From Phoronis ovalis (taxonomy: Eukaryota > Phoronida > Phoronidae), in the NCBI GenBank assembly GCA_028565635.1, contig JAOXYB010105826.1:1-21130 (forward strand): a stretch of 21,130 nt of DNA, written 5' to 3'. Of the stretch, positions 12,301 through 18,300 are shown in pieces. Position 1 is the stretch's first letter, and the number at the start of each line of letters is the position of its first letter. A program made the translations under genes and the position numbers. Below the pieces are notes generated by a model that saw nothing but the letters and a program-made list of their open reading frames with translations, was not told where the DNA came from and did no database searches.

Positions 12301-15300
12301 GAGTAAAAATCTGACCTTTTAGCACCTAAATCTTAGTGGTCATCATCCAATGGCATCTTTCAATAGGATATCAACATTTTAATATCTTTTGAACAATTTT
12401 GGAAATTTGACCTTTAAAAGCCATTTTGACCTCAAGGTCAATTATTTGACCCCAGGAATGTCACACCTTAATTGCTATGTCTCCACTCCTAGACATCTTC
12501 AAGACACAACTCTCTGAAAATTAGAAAGAAAATAAACAAACCCAATAGGATAGCTGCTAAAGGCAGCTGGCTAATTAAGGAAAACTGGCTGGAAAATTAA
12601 TTAACCTCTTTAAAAGAAAAACATGGTAAGCCCAATAAACAAATGAGTTGCAACCCAAAAATCACAATTATAGAAAAAAAAATTTTCTTAGCCTTTGAAC
12701 TTCAAAGTCACATTAAGCCTCACATTATACCAAAACCTCAATTTCAAAAGTTTTACCCAATTTTGAGCTTTTGACAACTGCTTTTAGTTTTCCCATATTC
12801 CTGCCATAAATTTATTGAAAAGATGCCAAACACTTTACTACTATTGATTTTATGGACCTTTGGATGTATGTCCTTTAAATTATGTTATGACTGGATATAT
12901 ACAACCCGGATACAACTTTTGTTACCTCATATATAGATATTATTAAAGTTTACTATGCTCATTAGGGACACAGTACCACTTGCCAGGATACCATAGGGCC
13001 ACACTCTTGAAGTAAAATTTTCTACCATATGTTTAAAAAGTACAATTTTTCCAAATAGAAGCCCTGGGCATTGAGTTACTTTTAAAATTCTATTATGGAT
13101 GTGTTTTAGAGAGTCATAGGCATTTATAATTTTTAGCTGCTTCAGGATAGACATTAATCAAGGGCAGCCACCCGGGGGGGCAGTCAACATGAAAGTGGGT
13201 ATATGCATGTTCCACCAGAATTTTGCGTGGAAGGGTATGTTTTTTGAACCGCTGGCACGTTACACGCTTAGGGTCTGTTTTTTGGCTAAAATCACGAAAA
13301 GGGGTGGTTTTTTGGAGGTGTGACACTTCCTTAGGGGTGTTTTTTCCTAAAAGTCACTTCCTTAGGGGTGTATTTTTTCAAAAAAAAACACTTCTTTAGG
13401 GGTGTATTTTTTGCATAATTTCACTTCGTTAGGGGATTTTTCAAAAGCCATGTTGGAACATGGGTACCCACTTTAATATTGACTGCCCCTCCCTGGGGGC
13501 CCCCAGTGGAACTTTTTCTAAAACTAGTTGTATTAACTGTAAATATAGACATGAAATAGTCATACTGTTTACAACTCATTATGAAAGTTGCTTATTAATT
13601 AATATCATTCTATTCTTAATTAGCAAGCCAGCCGTGTTTTATTCCAACTATCAACTATGACAAAATTTACAAGCCAGCTGAAAAATTACTAAAAGTGCAT
13701 GTTGCAAGTCAATATCTGAGCAGCTTGTAAAAGAGAACAGATATAAACTCAACGTCATAAATGTGTTCTTATGTTACAAGCTGGAGTAAAATTATTTTAT
13801 TCCAAGCCAGCTGGTATCTCGGTCAGAACATATTTTTAAGAACAGATCCACTGGTGCCCTTGATCAATAGATGGAAGCATTTGTGAAATTTGCCAAATTC
13901 AAAGTGCTATTAAAATATTTAAGTTAAATTGCTTTCTGGACATTGATCATTTAAATTATGATTACTTTTAAATATATATTTCAAATCGGACATCCATTAT
14001 CAATTTAACTACACAGTACTTTTTTTAACATTCAAACTATTGAATCTCAGCTTCTCATTGAAAAGTTACCACAATGTCCACAATGGTAATAATAAAATAT
14101 GAAAATTACTCCCTTCTTCCCCCTAGCTGCTCCAAACAAAGGTGGGTTATATAGTCAGATTTGTTTTCCAAACAATCATATACATTTATTTCAGTAAAAT
14201 AAAGGTATTATATATAACCACAAACATAATCAGGTGAATGTTAATCCCCTGAAACCTATATTTAACAGTTATTATAAAATAATGTGGTCATTGTGATAAC
14301 TTTTGAAAAGATCTCAGAAAGCATAAAGTTGTGTTAATGAATCTAAATAGGAGCACACAATTCAATATTGCAGTTAAAGGCCTAGCTGGTGGTATGTGCC
14401 AGAAAACAACGAATTAGGAATTATCTCTAGTCCGTAATTATTGGAAAAACCTAGCTGTCTTGTCTGGGAGTGCGAGACAGATGTTACATGCAAGGGTTTA
14501 CTTCCCTGAGTTACATATTCTAATCCTGATGAAAACCTTTGTGGGAAAAACAATTTAGTAGCATTTTTTTTTTCAAATAGATAATATAATGAGAATTGAA
14601 ATTAAAATTGGAAACCAAGAATATCAAAAAAAAAGAAAGTTGTATAAATTATTTGGAAAATTATTTAATTAATATATATTTTCTAGATGTTCCGTGTGTG
14701 GAATGACTTTCTTCATAGTGTACTGTGCATAATTTGTATGGTTTTAGAACATTTTCTGCTCTTTTTATAGAATTTTAGAACCAGGGTTGAGGATACTTCT
14801 GAAATCTTCTGGGACTGATGTGGGTTCACTGACAAACCTAATGAGTGAGCTACCATGTGGATGCGCTTTAAAAAGTCAACAAAAAAGCTCAGTCAAATCA
14901 GCTAAGAAAAACAAAGGTATAGTCAGAAATAGCTGTAGTTAAGGCACACTGTATTTAATTTAACATATAGCAATAGCGCAGTTGGTCTCAGTATAGTTTT
15001 GTATTCACTGTTGATCCCAGTTGAATAAATTAATTTGCTTGTATTCAACTAATCACTTTTTTATGAGTAATCAATGCTACGACTCTCTGCACACTTGCAT
15101 GGTTCAATCATAAATACGGAGAATTTTGGGATTTCTTTAATTTACAGTATAATATAGATCATGTAAATTTTAATGAAAATTAAGATCTAGCTATCACAGG
15201 GAGTTAAGGTAACATGTCATTGCTTGTAGTTTCTCTGAATTTTCCCAAGATAACATATGTTACAGAATCGATTTTCAACTAACATTTCTGAATATAGAGA

Positions 15301-18300
15301 AAATGAATCTGCAGATAGAAAGCAACCTAAAGTACTGTATGCAGATTTCTCACAGATGTTTAACGTTATGATTCACGATGATGGTAGAATTAAGACAAAC
15401 TTGGCAGGTCATAAATTTGAGGTTATATCCATTAAGGACTAATTATATATTAAGGATTTAATATATTGATAGTTGACAATTTTGATAATTTTACTCAAGA
15501 CATATTTTGTCATTTATAACTGTACTATCAATAAATAGATCATTATTAGTAATGAAAATAAAAATATATAAAATTGGGATTTTGGGCCCTTTCCTTAATG
15601 ATATCAAACTATCAACATTTAAATATGACTAATTTTATAAGCTGTATAAGTTAAACAGTTGAAAAAGTATAATTTATCATCACTGTAGGCAATTTGAGTA
15701 AAACAAATATAATAATCACTTTAGGCAGTTTGAGTAAAAAAAATGTTCAATGAAAGATACAAACTTCGTTATTCAGACTGAGTCCAGTCTATATCAGCTG
15801 TAACTATATGAAACTCATGCCCTGAATACTTCTGTTGAGATCACTAATTATGAACTTCTAAATGTCAGGAGGCAGGGACCTGATCAGTGAAGCTGTTGAC
15901 AGTATGGTTCAGCAGATTGTTGAAGACATCCACAGTATTCCAGCTCCACTGTGCATGTTTTTTAAAGTTGCCCAGCAAGTATTGTGTGAAAAGAACATTA
16001 AAACTGGTCATAACAGTGTTGGTCTGCAGGTAACTGTAAACGGGTGTAAAGTCATGCTTTTTGTTAGTATTGCTTCAAATGATGTAGAATTATAACAGTC
16101 TCACCACACTAATAAGTTCCAATGCTATACCGCATATTATGTATTTATTTATTTTAATATAATTGATAAAAGCAATTGGAACTGACACCAATTTCTAATT
16201 TTGAACAAGTGCCTTTAATTTAACAGCAGTTTTCCCATGAAGAAACATCGAGATTTAAACCATTATTTGCTCACATACAGGTTCTGGCGGGCTGCATAAG
16301 GCTTAAACTGCATGACACTGATTATGTTGAGAAATTGATTGGCCAGAGTCTTAGAGAAACAACTTTAGAAAATATGGCCACTCTGGGAGAATGTATTTAT
16401 TATATTCTCACTGCTAACTCGCAAGGTAGGTACAGCTTTGTTCAGTATCATATCATGATATCAGCAATATTGATGTTAATATGTGCCATACCTTATTTAG
16501 TAATTCATTTTTGCAATATTTTAATAAACATTTCAGTAGGGGTATAAGGATGTTTCAACAAATACACTGAATGCTTGTTACTGATCCACTTCGAAAAACC
16601 CTTAACCCTAGTGACTATTGAAAAACTCTACTTAACAATAGAATCCCCAGTACTCTAATGTGTGCATGTGATTGTGTGTACATAATTGTATGTTTTAGAT
16701 TCATCTCCGTGTGATCGTGGCCGCTATACAGAGTTCTTTAAACAGTCTGTTTTCTATGCCTATCAAAGCTGAACCTGTATCTATCTGTATACACAAGCGT
16801 CATTTCCTATAGAGGCCATTTAACTATATGTCAGAAGTGTGCATAAATTATAACACTCAACCTAAACTTCTAAACCTAAAGACATTCTAACTGCTGGAAA
16901 TGTGTGTAGAACCCTTGGGTGACTTATTACAGACAGGTTTTATGTATATAATTACAAATTATGGTATTTAACTTAACAAGCGAACCCTATAGGTAGCCTT
17001 TGTGTACAGATGGTCTAACAGGTGGTTTTCTCAATAATATTGTTCTCATTTTCTTTAAATAGGTCGAAAAAAGAAAAAAGGTATCTCTAGATTAATAGAT
17101 TGTAGTAATCTTTTTAAGTCAAATGCTATAGACGACTGGCTTAACTTGATTTCAATTTGTTCTCCACAGAATTTATTTCTCATTCTTTTTGTCATTTATG
17201 ATAAGTTGCTGTAATATGCACATCATATCTTATTTCAGCCTTTTTCTTTAATTTCATGGTTTATAGTGGACATTTTTATTCTCTACAAATACAAGACAAA
17301 CTTTACTTTCTAAAAATGTGCATGACGTATATGCATATTGGTTCAATAACAATGTTAAAAATACATTCAAGTACTTTTTCTTCAACTGAAAGAATCAAAT
17401 TTTGATTTTCCCAGTGTTAAATATTGTTTGTGCATGAAGCTTTGGTTGTTGTTAATGTTCTGGCTGCGTGATTATGCTTGCCTTCTTGATGTATGATTCT
17501 CAACCTTGTTCAATCATTCAAGATTCCGCAATTTCAAATTGTCTGTAAAGTGCCTATTTGCATGCACTCTTGGGAGCCAAATTTCAAGCTATCCCATCAT
17601 TCTCATATTTTGTGAACGAATCATGCTAGCTTGGGGAGAACTGTGGGATTGTTCTTTCACAAACTGTGAGAACTATGGGATCATTTGGTTTTTGCACCTC
17701 AGAGCCATATAGTGCATGATTGTATCAAGTTTACTGATCTGTACAACTGCGACATCGTAGAAACAACAAATAAAAAGTTCTTGAATTTTGATACATGAGA
17801 CTGAACATGATGTGATAACTATTTAGTGTCGAATCAGAAAGTCACTTGCTGAAATTTGAAAAAATTGCTTGAGAACATAACTGCGTATAAAAATCTTTAT
17901 GTGAATAGTTATTATGTTCCCTTTGATGTGGGTCTACGTCAGCGGATCGAAATATTGTTGTGTTTAGTGGGTGTTTGATAGTTTAGTTCTTTTCATCATT
18001 TTCTGTTGTCTGCATTAACATTATTCACGGTTTAAAGTAACACGTAAAGCTCGTTCACTTGAAGCACGTCACTTTTCTAAGGGGATATTTTTTTCAGATT
18101 TTTGTCACAATTAATAAAATGTTTCCTAATTATCCAACATCTACTATACCTGTTATCACTGCCTTTTGAAATCAATCAAAAGACAGGGTTTTTCAACTGC
18201 GGGAAGTATTTTTTGTTCACTGTAGAGACACAAGGGTGTTATTGTCCATGCTGGAGTGATAATATTCGGAGAGGCAGTTATGTATTTAAAGCTAGTTTAG

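Larger units (their letters stand above)
7941..14770. other. Large KIAA0825 intron 13 with a nested gene
   Basis: This 6,830-bp intron runs from donor GTATGT to acceptor CTCTTTTTATAG. It contains the whole coding part of the antisense C-type lectin (8126-11425) and most of the window's repeats. From about 13,640 to 14,770 I see only AT-rich sequence with a few scattered copies of AAGCCAGC and a small hairpin at about 14,445-14,481. Confidence 0.85.

Noticed and set aside
13114-13326. Minus-strand open frame resembling predicted proteins from marine invertebrates
   Set aside because: It is translated from the inverted-repeat element and its minisatellite, not from a gene.
14375-14530. Possible tRNA-derived SINE or small structured RNA (hairpin CTGTCTTG to CGAGACAG, paired AGGG and CCCT)
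   Set aside because: No convincing A and B boxes, no A-tail or target duplication, and no known RNA family recognised.
15257-15299. Upstream extension of exon 15 using the TTACAG acceptor
   Set aside because: It would enter in phase 0 after an exon that ends in phase 1, and the shifted frame meets a stop at once.
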